Shown here: in pieces, positions 49,851 to 63,834 of the stretch | How positions within the stretch are numbered: position 1 is the first letter of the stretch | How the letters are laid out: each line of letters starts with the position of its first letter | Assembly (NCBI GenBank): GCA_001695595.3 | Contig: MBPM02000062.1 | Coordinates: forward strand, 62,001 to 126,000 | Source: Plasmopara viticola | Taxonomy: Eukaryota > Oomycota > Peronosporomycetes > Peronosporales > Peronosporaceae | Length of the DNA stretch: 64,000 bases | Direction: 5' to 3' | Position numbers and translations under genes: made by a program | Notes under the pieces: generated by a model | Told to the model about the DNA's origin: nothing | Database searches by the model: none | Seen by the model: only the letters and a program-made list of their open reading frames with translations

Positions 49851-52800
49851 AATAGTAGCAATGAATGAAAACAACAACATCATCGGTGCGACCACGTGGT
49901 CGCTGGTACAAGTGCCGTGCTGTACATAATAAAGTGGTGTTACTATAGCTGATCTGTATAATGTGTTGCTGTCAAACGTGGTATTCCTGGTGGACAAAGA
50001 GCTGCTGCTGAATGGAAAGTTGCAATTGCAAGTGCTACAGCTGTTGGTTGTAGCCGGGCCGCTAGCTTGTGGACAAGGCGCTGCCACAACTGAAAGAGGG
50101 GCTACTGTTCGTCGCGGCGTTAGTGTGCTTGATGCTGCTGTTGATCGAAATAAGCTTTTCCTTTTTGACACCTAAAGACAGTCTTTTTCGCTCATCATTG
50201 CATTACTCTGTACTCTTTTGCTTGAAAATTTGGACTCTTCTAGCTCGATTATTGTCAAAAATCAAGAGCATGATTTAGGATCCACAATCATTTTTTGTGT
50301 GTATGTGCTTCGCGAGTTTTACGGGCATCACTTGAAATTAGCGACTAAAACCTAGCGCATTCGAGAATAGACCCATGTACGGTTCAAAATTCTCAAAGAA
50401 ACTTTAAGATAGCTAAAGAGCCACTTTGATCGAGTTTTTTTTGCAACTTTAAAGCTTGCGTTGTATTACATAACCCTTGCATTTAAATGATAGCAATGCT
50501 ACGCAGAAAGATGGTATAGACAACTGAGGAGCTAATTCTATCAAAGATGAACTTATGAGTCATGCGGACGATCACGAAAGTGATGAAAATATTCGAGCTT
50601 AACAAGAGAATTACGGTCCAGCAAATATACGCTAGCTAAAAGGGGTATTGATTGATCTACCTATATATTCATCAGCGAAAAACTATGAATCTGCACTGAT
50701 AAAATTTGTATTTTACTAAAGCGACGAATCTTGTCTCTCACAAATGTCGGTTATGACTCTGGCAGCTCAATCAGCTCGTCAATTGATTTACTTTTAATGA
50801 TTAAATGCGTCTTTTTGTAAACGCATGTTCAACTATGTGCTTTCTTTTTGCATGAAATGAACTCACCGTAGACTTTGCATACGAGCCTAGGTCCAAGCCT
50901 TTATATTGTACTCGAGCTAATCCGAATCAGGGATCGCTAATTGCCTGATTTCAGTAACTAATAGTACCAGACCCAGTGCACTCATAAGAGCTGGACATAA
51001 GGCCCTATGTCCTACGATTGCTCCGAACTAGTGCTTAGTGACATATAATACATCATTTGATTTTTGCCACACAATATGCAGGCTAACACAAACACAATAT
51101 GTGTCACATTACACATTTTAATCCAGTTTGGGTCACATTAATGGGGCAGCATTAAGAAATTAAAGATGTCGTGTATATTAGCCGGAAGTATTATTATTTG
51201 TAAATATTACCCCACAGAATGTCTTAGTGAATGCACTTTTTTCAATAAAAAGTAATATTAGGTCTTTGTGTCAAGACTAATTGAATCGAAGCGAAGAGCG
51301 ATCTGCGGCCCGTAATGGTCCATAGTATAAATCGAAGGTCAGAGAGCGAAGCTCATGCAATATTTAAGCAATAAATAAGGTAGTCTGAGTGCACTTGTGA
51401 TCGATACATGCCCGAGTCTGTCAGCCCAAAAATGGAGGTGTATGCTCTCTTGCTTCAAACCTTGCAAATCAAAGTGTAATTTTTTTTGTCAGAGTGCTAC
51501 GTTCAATTTGTAAACACCCGACGCAATCGACGCACACCCAAAAAGCCCTCTATTGGAACATCTTCAACAAAAGATGACAGAGTCACCTGCGTAGATGACG
51601 CCAACGCCTCTGCGGGATCCTACCAAAACCAAATCCACACTCGGTACCTTTGAGACGAAATTTAGAAAGAACTTTCTACCTTAGATCCACGACGTCGGCC
51701 TAATTTAAAATGGAGCAACAAAGAGTTAATTTAGTCGCGTCAAAGCTGGACGGGGAGCACACAATTATGGACTGGTGTGCAATACCTTGGCTGAAGTAGT
51801 ATTTTTGAAGGTGAGCTAAAACGTCGAATGGTGCAATTCTTTTATACGGCAATCTGTGCCTTCTGGGTGATATCACGATTTTTGGTAAGCCGCTAAGGCA
51901 AGAACGGCTTTGTACATTCTGCACAGGGGTCAATAATTCTAATGACCGGGATGATTTTCAAGAAAAAATAGTCAGCATCACCATTTAACGGACCAGCTCT
52001 GGATGAAACTAGTTCGTGTTCAATCTGAGAAAGTATTATTACAAGCAGGATTTAGCTTGTAAACGGCATGGACCTTTAGAGCCAAAGTCTTACAAATTTT
52101 CAGGCAATATAGCGATGCCGTCAAAGTCAAGGTGGACCTACAAGCTGCTAATCAGTGTTCGACCATACGGCGATAATTGACTGGGGTGATATCCTCTTTC
52201 ATGCTTAAGTACTCACGACGCTAAGCTCCAAGACTTATAAAATCAAAGCTTAAGTGATCTGATATGTCGCGGTCAATGAAATAAATTCGTAGGAGCGGGG
52301 TAGTGACAGGCTGACGGGATATATCTAGTTTCTATTTAAGTCAATAGGCTTCGCCACGATAAGCCTCGTGCTCCATAACGAGAATCGTGTTTGCATTTTA
52401 CAATACCCATGGCCGAGGTAGAAAGTCTGGCAAGGCCAACGACATATGGTAATTAGGCCAGAGGAAGAGATTAAATTCTCATCGATGTCGAATTGGGTGG
52501 TCTAAAAAGGCACGAGAATGGCACATTATGAAAATTGTGAACTATCAACTTCAAAGGATCTTAAAATAAATAGGATGTGTTCTCAATGTTCCAGTCTATG
52601 ACTTTCACCACCTAAGTCATAAAATTTGCTTGGCTCAAGAAATTGATATTGCGTGACATGACAGTGCTCTTTGCCAAAGGAGCAATGTGGAGTCATTGGT
52701 TCGAGTTTTTTTCATGAAAAACGTGAGTGGGGATTGCTTTGAAGAATTGGTCTTACTCACTTCACACCACCATTTTGTGTCGGAAAATTAGCTGTCAAGT

Positions 52801-53586
52801 CGTGCAGTGTTTAAGCTTACATTAAGCTAAATGCATTCGGCACATAAGCCAAAATCCGAAAAAGAGAGGCTAAAACATCACATGTCGGGACATACACCCT
52901 TAGCTTGGGCGATTAATATACTCGACTTCCCATGCAAAAGCGCCATGATACAGCACTTTGATTGGTATGCTCTGAAATTGGTAAGACAAATATTAAGCAT
53001 TTTGCAACTTTGGCTGTGTAATGATCTAGCTACTCAGACCCATGCTTAAACATATAATGATGACAATTTTGTCTACACAGTCGTGCAGAGCACGAAAAAA
53101 AGGATGATAAAATCACATTAATAACTTGCGAGCAGTTCAATTTTTACACAAATCCTATCAATTTGATTTTTGACGCGTTAATTATGCAGCCTTTTTGTGC
53201 AGACCCCGCTAATTTTTAAAATCATCGTTGAAGATCCGGATTTATAATGCCAGAAAGACATAAGGAGGTTGATTATTGCGTTGGAATTGCACAGAAGTAG
53301 CTTGATCACTAGGCAACTCCTTTTAAAAAAAGTGTCAAATGAACTAGGGACCCACACTAAAAGGTATATGTATAGGAAGAGCCGGTATCGATACCTTCTA
53401 GGTATCGCCACATACACAACCAGCTATAAACCACAAATTCTCTTGCAAAAGCGCCACACCCATCGTAAGACTAAACCCGTCGCAAAATTGAATTTACATA
53501 CCATACACCACACCTAAATCCTCTGTACACATACGTCAACATGCCAATGAGCTTACCCCGCGCAGTCTAATGAAAGCACTGAATCA
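49851..53586. other. Gene-poor AT-rich region
   Basis: No recognisable gene. Overlapping frames at 49848-50175 are of low complexity. A plus-strand stretch from 51710 (MEQQRVNLVASKLDGEH...) may be a worn retroelement gag start but breaks after 30 codons. Confidence 0.45.
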
Positions 53587-55130
53587 ATGCAAATGCTCTC
53601 ACTAAGGGAAGGCTATTCGACAAAAAAGGAAAGTACTAAGGATAACAAGCACGAAAACAGCCGCAAGGTATGGCTTGCATGTGTTCATGGCGGCGAATAT
53701 AGAAGAAAATTTCAAGTGCTCGAAAAATTTCTACTCGTCTACTCAAGTGTCCGTGGTCAGTTGTTATTACGCGGACTCTGGCAAAGGTCACGCGCAGTTT
53801 TGGAATGTAACGGTGATCGACGCAAATCACAACCACGACGCCACCGAAGATTTGGCGGCATTTTCATAGGCAAGCACATCACTATGGAGCAAAAGTAGCA
53901 AATAGTCTTATTTAGTAAGGAAGGTGCCCCTCCTCGACTAATTTTGAGCACTATGAGAGTGACCCGTGTTTTCAAGCCACAAGCCAAGACATATACAACC
54001 TGAAATACTGTGATCGTGCGCAGTTTTTGCTGGGGCAAATTTTTATTGCAGCGCTTCTAGATACATTGGAGGAAGGTAAAGTTGAATACAGGTTAGATCG
54101 CAGTGCTGAAGGGCACCTTACCCAACTTTCTTTTGCCCGGAAAACAAGCGTCACGGTGCAACGAGATTTTTTGGCAGGTGCTATTCTTCTGATGGACTCC
54201 ACCTACAAAACAAACAGGTAGGTATCGAATTTTCTGAAACAACTATTAATCATGCGAATTACTTTGAAATTTTATAATCCTCCAAATGCCATTATTGCAT
54301 GTGATGGGAGTGACATGCACTAATCAGTCGTTCGCTCTGTGTTACGTATTTCTGCGGGGCGAGAGAGAGGTAGATAACATTTGAAGAGAATCACTGGGTT
54401 CATAACAGTCGATACCAATTGAGAGTACCCTTGATGGCCGGAAATCATCTTGTTCTCCTCTTTGCATCTGGCACATCGACGAAAATGTGCTAGCAAATGT
54501 GAAAAAGCATTTTGCTACAGATGAGGCTCGAGACAAGTTTAATGGAAGTTGATGTGCAGTGTACCGTTGCGCGAGTAGACGATGAAAAAAAATGACATAA
54601 ACCATGGCGGTTATGCATATATGGAAGCAACGTGGATTCCTCTAACCTGTACGAAACATATAAAACACATCGGCCAAGTAGCAACATCGCATATCAAACG
54701 AGGACATGCAACTTTGAAAGAAGGATTGCCGTTTCCACTGGTGACTTGGCGACGGTCTTAGCTAGACTAGTACTGCCAAGTTAACAGCAGCGGCAAACAA
54801 TCAGTCAGAAAGTTGCTTGCGATCGTTCGCACGCTCTCACCCGCACCAGCGGGGCCTGTTGTTGGACAAATGTCAATAGGAAAATATCTCATCATGCACT
54901 TGCCCAAGTAATACGTTGAATTCTGTCATTAGGCCATCTGTACCTGTACACTAGTTCGACTCATTTAGGCTTTTGACGAGTACCAACAAGCCATATCAAT
55001 AGACATTCATGAGCAATGCACAAACGTTTTACAAGTACGACTGAATTGCCCTGCGCGCACACAATTCGGGAATTTATTGATGCAAAGGAGAATTTGCCGA
55101 TCGACCACTTCCACCGTCACTGGTGATTGC
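53587..55130 (+). pseudogene. MULE (FAR1-like) transposase fossil
   Basis: Read across several frames, the plus strand follows the order of a Mutator-like transposase. First a FAR1/WRKY-type N-terminal zinc region (VWLACVHGGEYRRK, then YYADSGKGHAQFWN and NHNHDATED). Next the start of the MULE catalytic domain (KVEYRLDRSAEGHLTQLSFA, and LLMDSTYKTNR with the first catalytic Asp). Then MPLLHVMGVTCTNQSFAL, LCIWHIDENVLANVKKHF, and finally the SWIM-side PCARTI-like and PIDHFHRHW blocks near 55050-55125. Stops and frameshifts separate all blocks, so no product can be made. The gap after TYKTNR (54221-54287) begins GTAGGTAT and may be an old intron. No terminal inverted repeats were found. Confidence 0.78.
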
Positions 55131-57840
55131 TTAAATTGAATGATTGATCACCTACCGCCTACTTTATCTTAATGGAATAAATTCGATGCGTGTTTGACAT
55201 CTTTTACATCATATAAGCAACCCAGCGCGAGATCTGGGGTCTTACTTTAGACACTTCTTTTTCGAGGCGAGAACGGATGTCTAGCATACGAATATGACCA
55301 TATGTTTCACGCTTGACTTGATATAGTATGCACTTTCACACACAATCTTGAGATTGATTTTTGGTTAAAGACAGACGATTTTAGATTTAACTTGCCATAC
55401 TACGGCTAAGTTTGATGATTATTTTAATCGCGTGCTCAGCAATGCTCACACTCGGAGCTATGGTCCTCATGCAACTTAGTGTCGAAGTTTTCATCGTAAC
55501 GCACGGATTTGACTTGCAAGCCGAATTGCGCCTGCTTCTTCTTGATGTAGCTGTTTAGGCACCCTTCAATTTCCAATCTGGTAAACTTTTATGCGTTCGC
55601 CGGCTCCAGCAATAATAAGCAGTAAATAACTAGCGAATCCAGTTTTAACTTCTAGGTGTAAAGCTAAAGCAGCTTAAATGTGTAGTAACTGAGCTCGCCG
55701 TGGTACCCGCGGTAGACACCATTCCAACTCAATTCCGGAGGTGCCTTTGCGTGTATCTAACAAATATATCAAGAGGTGCGTTATAAGGACCGCGGCTCAT
55801 GCGCGCATGCTTGTCAGCGCTCAACTTTGCATTTATCGCGTATACTAAGCCTCGTAGTGTGTTTTTCGAGTCCATCGATTCACGAGGTTTGCAGTAACCA
55901 CCAATTGCTCAAAAGTATGCATAGTAGAATCGTCGAGCCATACCACTCTTGATAATCTGTCCCCCTTTTCTTTAGATTTGGCCCGCATAGCGCGTTATTG
56001 AGCTTAATCTCGCATTAATCGTCGTCGGTCAAAAGGCCTGCTCATGGCAATTATATAACGAAGCGCGAGCGCAACCAACAATCCTTAGCTGGTGTCTATC
56101 GTGATCATTGAATTGGCAAGCATCACCTCGGCATTGCAAATACATGATTTGCCATGCGATTGTGGTTGTAGACACAATCGTCGTTTCACCACTAGACAGT
56201 GCTGTCTTCTCCTCGCGACAACCTCCTGTTATCATTTGGTTTAGTCCATCAGTTCCTAATCATCTTTTCTAATAACCTGCGATGTGTACACAGTCAAGAC
56301 AGTCGTTATGTCCTGATGTCTCACTCGTTTCTTAATCTTCACTGCAAAAGTCTTCTTGCACTTTTTCTTAATACGCTCTTTCATGAGCTCTTTTGCAGCG
56401 GCTTGTGTCTTTAGCTCGGCAAAAGTTATTGCAAAGGTCAGCACACCTTTCTCGTAAGGTGCGCATCAAGCAATATTCCCATCGTCCATATCAGTACTTG
56501 TGCTGCAAAGCTCGACGCTGACATTTTCTAGTGATGCAGAAATTTGTCTTTTAAAAAGATGTTAGCATCCATCTACGACCCACCGGGCCGCTTGTTTAAA
56601 AGCAGTCACACTATTCAAGCTTTATTGCTGCCAACAACCACGTGGTGGGAGATGCGTTCATGTGAAGCAGCTTCTAATCCAAAGCTGTGTTGCTTACCTT
56701 GATGTATTCGTCCTTGGCGCAATAGTCTGTGAATGTCAGAGTCCACTACTTAGTCTTACAGCTTGACGTACGAGTCGCTGTGATGGGAATGTCTGACTTT
56801 TTTATTTGTTATCTTTATCCTAAAGTCAGAGTTACCACCGAATGGGATGTTTAAAAGCACGTCCTTCCTTAAAATTACCACTGCGCTATTTAGCCTATAC
56901 TTAGCAAGATCTTGTCACCACTTTTCGCTAACAATTGGGGCACAGAAAGTCGAGATTGAACGCGAAGAACTTTTTTCGCGAGCCATGTCATTTTAATTAG
57001 CTAACACTGCTCTTCGGGTAGTAAACATTGCCTTGCGACACTGAGCTTCGTGCCCTACACGAGATTAATCTCGTGTGGTAGTTCTAGATTCGGCAAAAAA
57101 ATATTGACAGTATTCCTTTGGACACTAAATTACACCAATTCTTTAACCGAGGGTGCACAGGATCCTTGAACGCTTTCGGATTTAAGGCACAATGCACACT
57201 TTCATGAGACTATTTCAAAACATCATGGAGGATGTGTTATTTTTTTCCTGATATGACTACATCTGCAACGATTTTAAATTTCATGGAGACTGCGTCCGCG
57301 ACGTTTTTGAATTTAAATGTAGCCGAGTTCTCAGCAGCAATGATTTTGTAGCTTTGGTCCATCTGCCTATGTCTTTGATTGAAGCGGACCCAACGACCAG
57401 CTGAAATGAGCCTTATTCTGCTAGTAATGTCTTGCTGTCTTCAACAGCCAACGTTGCTCGCAGAGCTACGTCACCCGCTTCTTTGCAAGGTAGCAGGCGC
57501 ATTCTTGCTTAAGCTTTCTTGTAAAGATGATATCACAGTCGCTCTCTCAAAGTGCCTAAGATGGGTATATCTCGTCCTACATGACTTTTATATTGATTTT
57601 CGTACACTTGCCAACTCAGGTGCAGTTTGAAAAGAGAAAAGTGATACCAAGCCAAGAAACGCTCTCTATTTTAGTTGTGACAAGCAAAAGCGCATGAAGA
57701 TGCTTGTCGTTAAAGAAGCCCGACGAGGTGGATCTTCGTCGTGACCAAAGGCTTTACAGAGGCGCTAGTAGAAGCCGTTTTACTGATGCGCAGCCGCCAC
57801 TTCTGATTAATTAGCCATCACCCCTCCGAATAGGAAAAAA
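55131..57840. other. Gene-poor region
   Basis: No firm gene. On the minus strand, 55435-55600 reads as a coding-like stretch (EIEGCLNSYIKKKQAQFGLQ...DENFDTKLHED) ending in a stop, and 55860-55930 another (TMHTFEQLVVTANLVNRW). They may be parts of one decayed gene or element but are not recognised. Confidence 0.4.
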
Positions 57841-57859
57841 ACTTGACGGCTTTCAAAAC

Positions 57860-58640
57860 TTTTATGGCTGACAATAATTTTCGGTCGGATATCGTTTCTC
57901 AGATGTTACACCGCTCATACAAGCATGTTTACTCAAAAACTACTTCTTCCACGCTCAGAAACACGACTTTACAAGCAGCCTTACCGCGTTCTTCGGCGTC
58001 AACATCGGCCATGAACACCGTAGAACCTATCGCCAAGCGTGTTTCCATGGAGTTGCGAGGACGAACGGCAATACAATTTGTGTTCAAGTGGCGGCAAAGC
58101 GCCTGTCGACGGACCGCAAAGGGTGTTGCGAGCGCAAAAGCGCAAGTATACAAATCCATTTCGTATCGACAATTGTATGAGTGTGGTTATCAACAGAATG
58201 CTGCCCATGGCTTCTAGAGACTACGATCCAAAGAATGAGCTGCAAGGAACATATGTGCAGGAATGGCTACGCCGACTTGGGCTGAATACAAAGTAAGGTG
58301 GATTTTGCCAAAAATACCGCTTATTTGCTTCCGTGGATGCTACAATTGTCCTGAAGCGACTTCGCGGGCTCAATCCGTTTGATATGTTAAATTTACCAGA
58401 GCGAGCGTCTGCTCATAAGTAGCCGAACGTATCGACTTAACTTTATTGTAGTAATAGTGAACATTATATTTCTTGTTAAATTTCATATCGATTCAAATCC
58501 GGCTAATTTCGCAGAGGAGCACGGTAAGGTTGCGTGAAAAGTCGCGTTTCTGAGCGTGGAAGAAGTAGTTTTCGGGTGAAGATGCATGTATGAGCGGTGT
58601 AACATCGGCGAAATGATACCCGACCGAGAATTAACCGTTC
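57860..58640. repeat. Inverted duplication, arms of about 125 bp
   Basis: The reverse complement of 57865-57990 matches 58513-58643 over most of its length, with about 20% mismatch. Shared core: TTTCTGAGCGTGGAAGAAGT, then TATGAGCGGTGTAACATC. Both arms can be read as ...VFLSVEEVV... then YERCNI..., so each is a copy of the same (coding-like) piece. About 520 bp lie between the arms. The arms may be a degenerate pair of terminal repeats or an inverted gene-fragment duplication. Confidence 0.7.
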
Positions 58641-59290
58641 AGCCAATCAGAAGCCATGAGAGCCAATCGACTTATTCTATATTTTAAGGGGTGCTGTCCA
58701 GTCAACTAAAAGTGGGGGCTGCGTATTAAATACCTTTCTTTGTGGTTCATACAAAGCACGCAATTTAATGGACTGCATACAAATACCCCACTTATCGCAA
58801 AGATTGGCAAAATAGTTGATTTTTTTATGTTATATAGCTTCCGCCTGAATACAAATTTGGCAAGCTTGCTGGCGCGCTTTTAAGTACTTCACGCTATTAG
58901 TTGGCCCAATTCAGCAAAATGAATGCTTGATTGGTGAACGGGTTTGTCAAGCATACACAACAAGCGTCATCGTAAGCTCTAAAAGCAAATATTAGTTGCA
59001 AACGGCCCCCTCTATCATTGGGTGGATTAAGAAGATCCGGCCTCAGTCGTTGTTTCAAAAGATAAAAAATTTAAAGTAAATTACGCTCTCAAATTCACAA
59101 AAAATTTAAATAGTCATTTGGGCCGAGAAAATTTTTTTCTTGGTCCACAAATTGGTAGTCACACATGTACACGTGGGTCATTTAATGGCAACACGTCTTC
59201 AAGTACCGCTTTAAGAAGATGGTGAATCTTAAATGTGTTTGAGGCAGGATCTAAAAGCAAGGCTTTATATGAGCACAATAATCAAGCATC

Positions 59291-59640
59291 ATGGCCTTCT
59301 TGACACGATGTCGTCGTGGAAGGATGCACGGTATAATTGCTACGCTTTGGCGAACAGTGAACAAGCTGATGTCTACGCCACGTCATTTACAGTCAAATAA
59401 TCCAACGAAAATGGTTAAGCGTATCATAATGAGCGCACTGGTGACACTATCTTTCTCACGGGAACAGCTACGTACAATTGCGTTTAATCAGCTTAATACA
59501 ATTAGAGATGCGATTGCATCGCTCAAGGTAAACAAAATGACTTTTTTTGATAATAACGGCTGAGGTAGCGTAAACGTTCTTGTCAAAGGATTATAGCGTT
59601 TTGTTTGATACTGGAAGCCTGCCGGTAAAAGGTCTTTTTA
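59291..59640 (+). pseudogene. Ty3/gypsy integrase fossil
   Basis: An open frame to 59563 reads LMSTPRHLQSNNPTKMVKRI, in the position of the gypsy integrase STAxHPQTDGQTERxNR motif with its catalytic Glu lost. It continues with NTIRDAIASLKVNK. After the stop comes VNVLVKGL and, in another frame, FDTGSLPVKG, which resemble the ANEHGRKDVNVFEVGD-LVLL-TKNLP tail of oomycete gypsy integrases. Short and diverged. Confidence 0.45.
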
Positions 59641-62600
59641 TGTGTTTGAGGACAAATTAAAGCTTTGTTTGACCCGATCTCATGCAATAATAAAAAGCCG
59701 TGGATTGACATACACCATACACGACCTCAAGGCAATGTCGACGCACCCAGCAATCTCTGTAGGCTCGTTAAAAATTACAATTGTGAGACTAATGTGACTC
59801 CAGTCCCTCTTCAAAACGTTGTCCCCGCATTTGAGCTTTCTTATGCGGCGAGTACTGATACGTAACGGAAATGGATACTGTCCATAGTCACCATCACATT
59901 GCCTATAGGGTTGAGAGGCTTCGTGCCCCAATGCTTGGATACTTTTGAGTGCTCAGCCAATTTTAGGTCTCACGGCGAGGAGAAAATTCTTTCTAATGCA
60001 ATTCAAATACCTCGCGCTGAGATCCGCGATGCTTAATCCGATTCTGTATCTCGTGGACTACAACCCAGTTTCTTTCAAAGATCAAAAGGGTCTATAGATG
60101 TCTTGAAAGATTATTCCGAAAAAGCTGCGGTCTGGATGTCAGGGCTAATCCCGAGAGCAATATTAATTGTGTGCTTTTATACACACAAAGCTACTTCTCC
60201 TCACTTGAAAGGCCAAAAAGTAAAATGCCTCTTAATGCGTCTTTTTCGCACCAAGATTAAGCGGTATATCCATGTGAATTTTGGGACAATCTCGTTGGTG
60301 TAAGAAACTTCTTGGAAAGTAGCGTTTTTATCCGCTTCGCAAAATTTGTGGTAGCCAATATAACACCCCGATACGACTGACCCAAAGCCGCTGCGTTATG
60401 TAGTGGGAAGCAACGTACACTTCGAATATACGTCAAAGTCTTCTGATTACACGTAATAGTCTCGTATTATCGATTTCATACCCGCCTCGGAACTTATAGT
60501 CCCAGTGCCTGGCTTGGCGTCATGCAGGAGCCTTGACTTCTCGTAAATAAATCACTCGGTGAAAATTTAATTGCCGAGCTCACGGACTCAGTTAGAGGTG
60601 GTAGAGATTTTAAGGCGTAACATCAGTCATCTTAAGAAATGGAGCCGTGGTGGACGGTGCTTGGGACTTCGGTCACTTAAACTTTTTAAAAAATGTATCA
60701 AGGGCTGCTGGCTTCGACCTCAATATCGTCCTTATGGTTTCCACTTTTGTTGATTTCTCCAACGGGCGTCCCAGGCTGGGTTTTTGCCCCTGGATACCGT
60801 CGATCTTTCTGCCTTTTTTCTTGAAAGCATTTGCATGGCTGGTGTTTCCAATATTCAGTCTTACACCTCAAGGGCGCAATAAAGCTGTTTTTTTACATCG
60901 TCGTCAATGATTTTATGCTTTTCTGCGGCCTTGGTGGGCGAATTTAGGTAGATAATCGCCTTTTTGTCGCTTAAAAGCATGAAGCACCGGGCTAAGTATA
61001 ACAGTAGGTGCATTTTTTCGCCGCAAAGGAGTGTGAGCTCATTATAGAGCCTTCCTTGCTGTATCGACTCGCACCTTGCAAGACACATACCTAAGGTACG
61101 GGGGTGGCCGCTGATTCAGCCTCTGTCTTTGGCGTGGGCTTAATTTGATTATGGGGTAGTAGTACATATTGATGCCGAAGAAGTCTTTTCTGGCGTTAGC
61201 TTGGTCACAGGTAATAACTCGATCGACTAAAATCTTTAAAAGCGTATTCCTTACTGTGATCAAACCTATCTCTAAATGTCGAAAGTAATTATCTTCGACT
61301 GGATGTAATGCAAAGCCATTGTGGGAAGAATGGTATTGGCCGTTGCGCGAAGCAGAGCTTTGTGAAAAAGCTGGGTTCTCGCATGAAGGAGTCTTGTTGC
61401 ACGACAGGCCTTGCTAAATTGCACACTGGATTACTTCAAGGATAACGGAACGGAAATATAAGCTGCCTAAATTATACTTTAAACTTAGTGAACAATCTGA
61501 ACTGCAGTTGGGATAGAAAGAGGAGATTCCCTGTATTAAACAAACGTGTTTTTCCTTCTCGCATCCTCTGTGCAAAATTTCGTGTGACATAATCACAGAC
61601 GAAGATAACTGTAATTTTATTATGCAAACCTTATGGTTCGGTAGGTTGTTCGGCCTGGTTTGATACCCTTAAGATCTTAATCAAAGCGACCAGCATTGGT
61701 CACTATAGTAGACGAGCAATACACTTCTAAAATACTAACACACACCCGAAATTGAGTGCATGATAATCGGTGTTGTGGGCCCGAAAGCCCTTCAGTGTAA
61801 TGAGGGGTACAGAACTGCGTTTCAGAAATGAAAAGGATAGCCTGCACTTTGGGTTGTAGAAGCTTGCAAGTCTTCAGTACCAGTATATAAATCTTTATGT
61901 TAAAAATGTTGTTTGAAAAGGAAGACTTTGAGCACCATTGCGACATCCCGTATCACGTGATATAGTCGTACAACGACACTGCTGGCATCGTAAATGAGTG
62001 ATTCTCACGTGGCATATTTGAGAAGATATTCCAGGACTCCATTTACCAAAATTGGCGACATGGATAAAATGTTCCGTAGACGATTGTTCATCCATTTCAG
62101 AAACTTCTTTGAAGGCCATTTTGAACTTATCGGTGTAAGCTGTACGTCGCGTAATTGACTGGAGGCTACTTGGAGAGAAAGTAGGACTTCACGCGAGTCA
62201 AAAACATAAACTTTGTTCTTGTGAGAGAATTAAGCTAACAATTGCGTTATTTCCGTAGTTGACAGGCGGTCTCGGCTTTGTCTAGGCACGGTGCTATTAC
62301 TCGATTGTAACAAATAATGCATAACACATCAGTCAGTGCGCTGCAATTTGTACTATTTCACAGCTATGGAAAGGGGGAGATACTTCAAATAACGCGAAAT
62401 TATAACAACATCTTTTACAGCTTATATAAATTAAAGCTATCGAAGTCTTCTAGTAAGACAAAGTTGCGAATTGCTCGTAGCTGTCGTGAACGGCTTCCAT
62501 ACTTCAAATTACACTTTTTTGTTAATGGCCATCCAATTGCGACACATCCATTTGGGTGCGGGTTGGTTGGGCAGTCATACTTTTGGGTGTAATTGCTTGT

Positions 62601-63834
62601 CCACTTCAGTGACATAACTTAATTCGGATGCTTTGGGTATCGAATCAGGTCACAACTTAGACAAAGCACGGAGTGAGTAGCCAAATGAGTCTTCCATGAA
62701 AATAACAACGAAAAATATTGCGATTCTTTGGTCTTTGACTTTTTACAGCCATGGAAGACGTGACGACGATAGGGACACGTTGAGGTCACTTATGACTTGA
62801 AAATTTGGTGAGCAAAGACGCAGAAAATAGCGGCGTGTCTGGCTTAAATGCCACACTTACACGATGCAAATTCAATAGAGGAACTTTGCTGCATGTCGAT
62901 CCAATTACGCCAATCGACAATAATACGCTGTAAAAGATACTGATAGTGATGCTGTGCACATGTCTACATGCTTTGTGATGAAGATGAAGCTCAAAATTTT
63001 TATCGCTGATTGCAATGGTCGTATTTCAAGTAGACAATTGGTCCTTCAGGCACTTCTCTGTAGCAAGATTGCTGTCGTGTGTGAGACAGAGCCTTAGTCT
63101 TGTTTAAAACCAATGTCAGTAATATCACCATTAGTTCCACGTGCAAAGTCAATATTGATCATATGGCTTATTATTGTCTACCGTCCATGTTTGATATCTT
63201 GCCAATGTAATTTGTTTGAAAAAAAAGTTTCGGGATAGATTCCTTTTCAGAAATTTTGCAATGCCAATAATTACGAATGGAATTGGCTACTTTGTATTAA
63301 TTGTTTACTACCCTAACCCAGACATTGCTCTGGCGTCGGATCAGGTTAGAAATCTTTCCGAAAAAAACGTGCAAATACAGCGACTTGACCCGCTCTTTCC
63401 GACAAATCCCTCTATATTAGCGAGTGGGGTAGATGAGCGAATACATTTTGACTGCAAAAAGTGTACGTCACGTCCTTGCAGATGACAACAATAGGTACCT
63501 CTCTCTTATACTAAAGCTGCGCTTATTGCTTGATCTGTGTGGCTGGGCCAATCCCACTACTGAATCGTAATTGCATCTTGTTCCTCTCTATCTGACGTCC
63601 GCCTCATCCTACAAGCGAGTATTGTCGCCGTATGCCGTATGGCCTCAACCTGATCACGTAGCCTGATCCTCTCTCACATAGAATACTCCCCAAACCAGAT
63701 GGGGATCGTGCTAATATTCGTAGATAGGCAAACCATTCTCAATACGGCCACTGGCTTTTTGCCCTGGCTAATGCCGCCCTAATCTGGTAAAGACTAGTCT
63801 TTAAATCGTAATTTGCAGTCCATTGCGTTCTTCC
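59641..63834. other. Gene-poor region to the right edge
   Basis: No recognisable gene. A minus-strand frame at 61895-62119 starting MAFKEVSEMDEQSSTEHFIH could be a retroelement gag piece. Frames at 60647-60910 and 63216-63485 (plus) have no motif. The GC content rises in the last 150 bp towards the secreted-protein gene. Confidence 0.4.
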
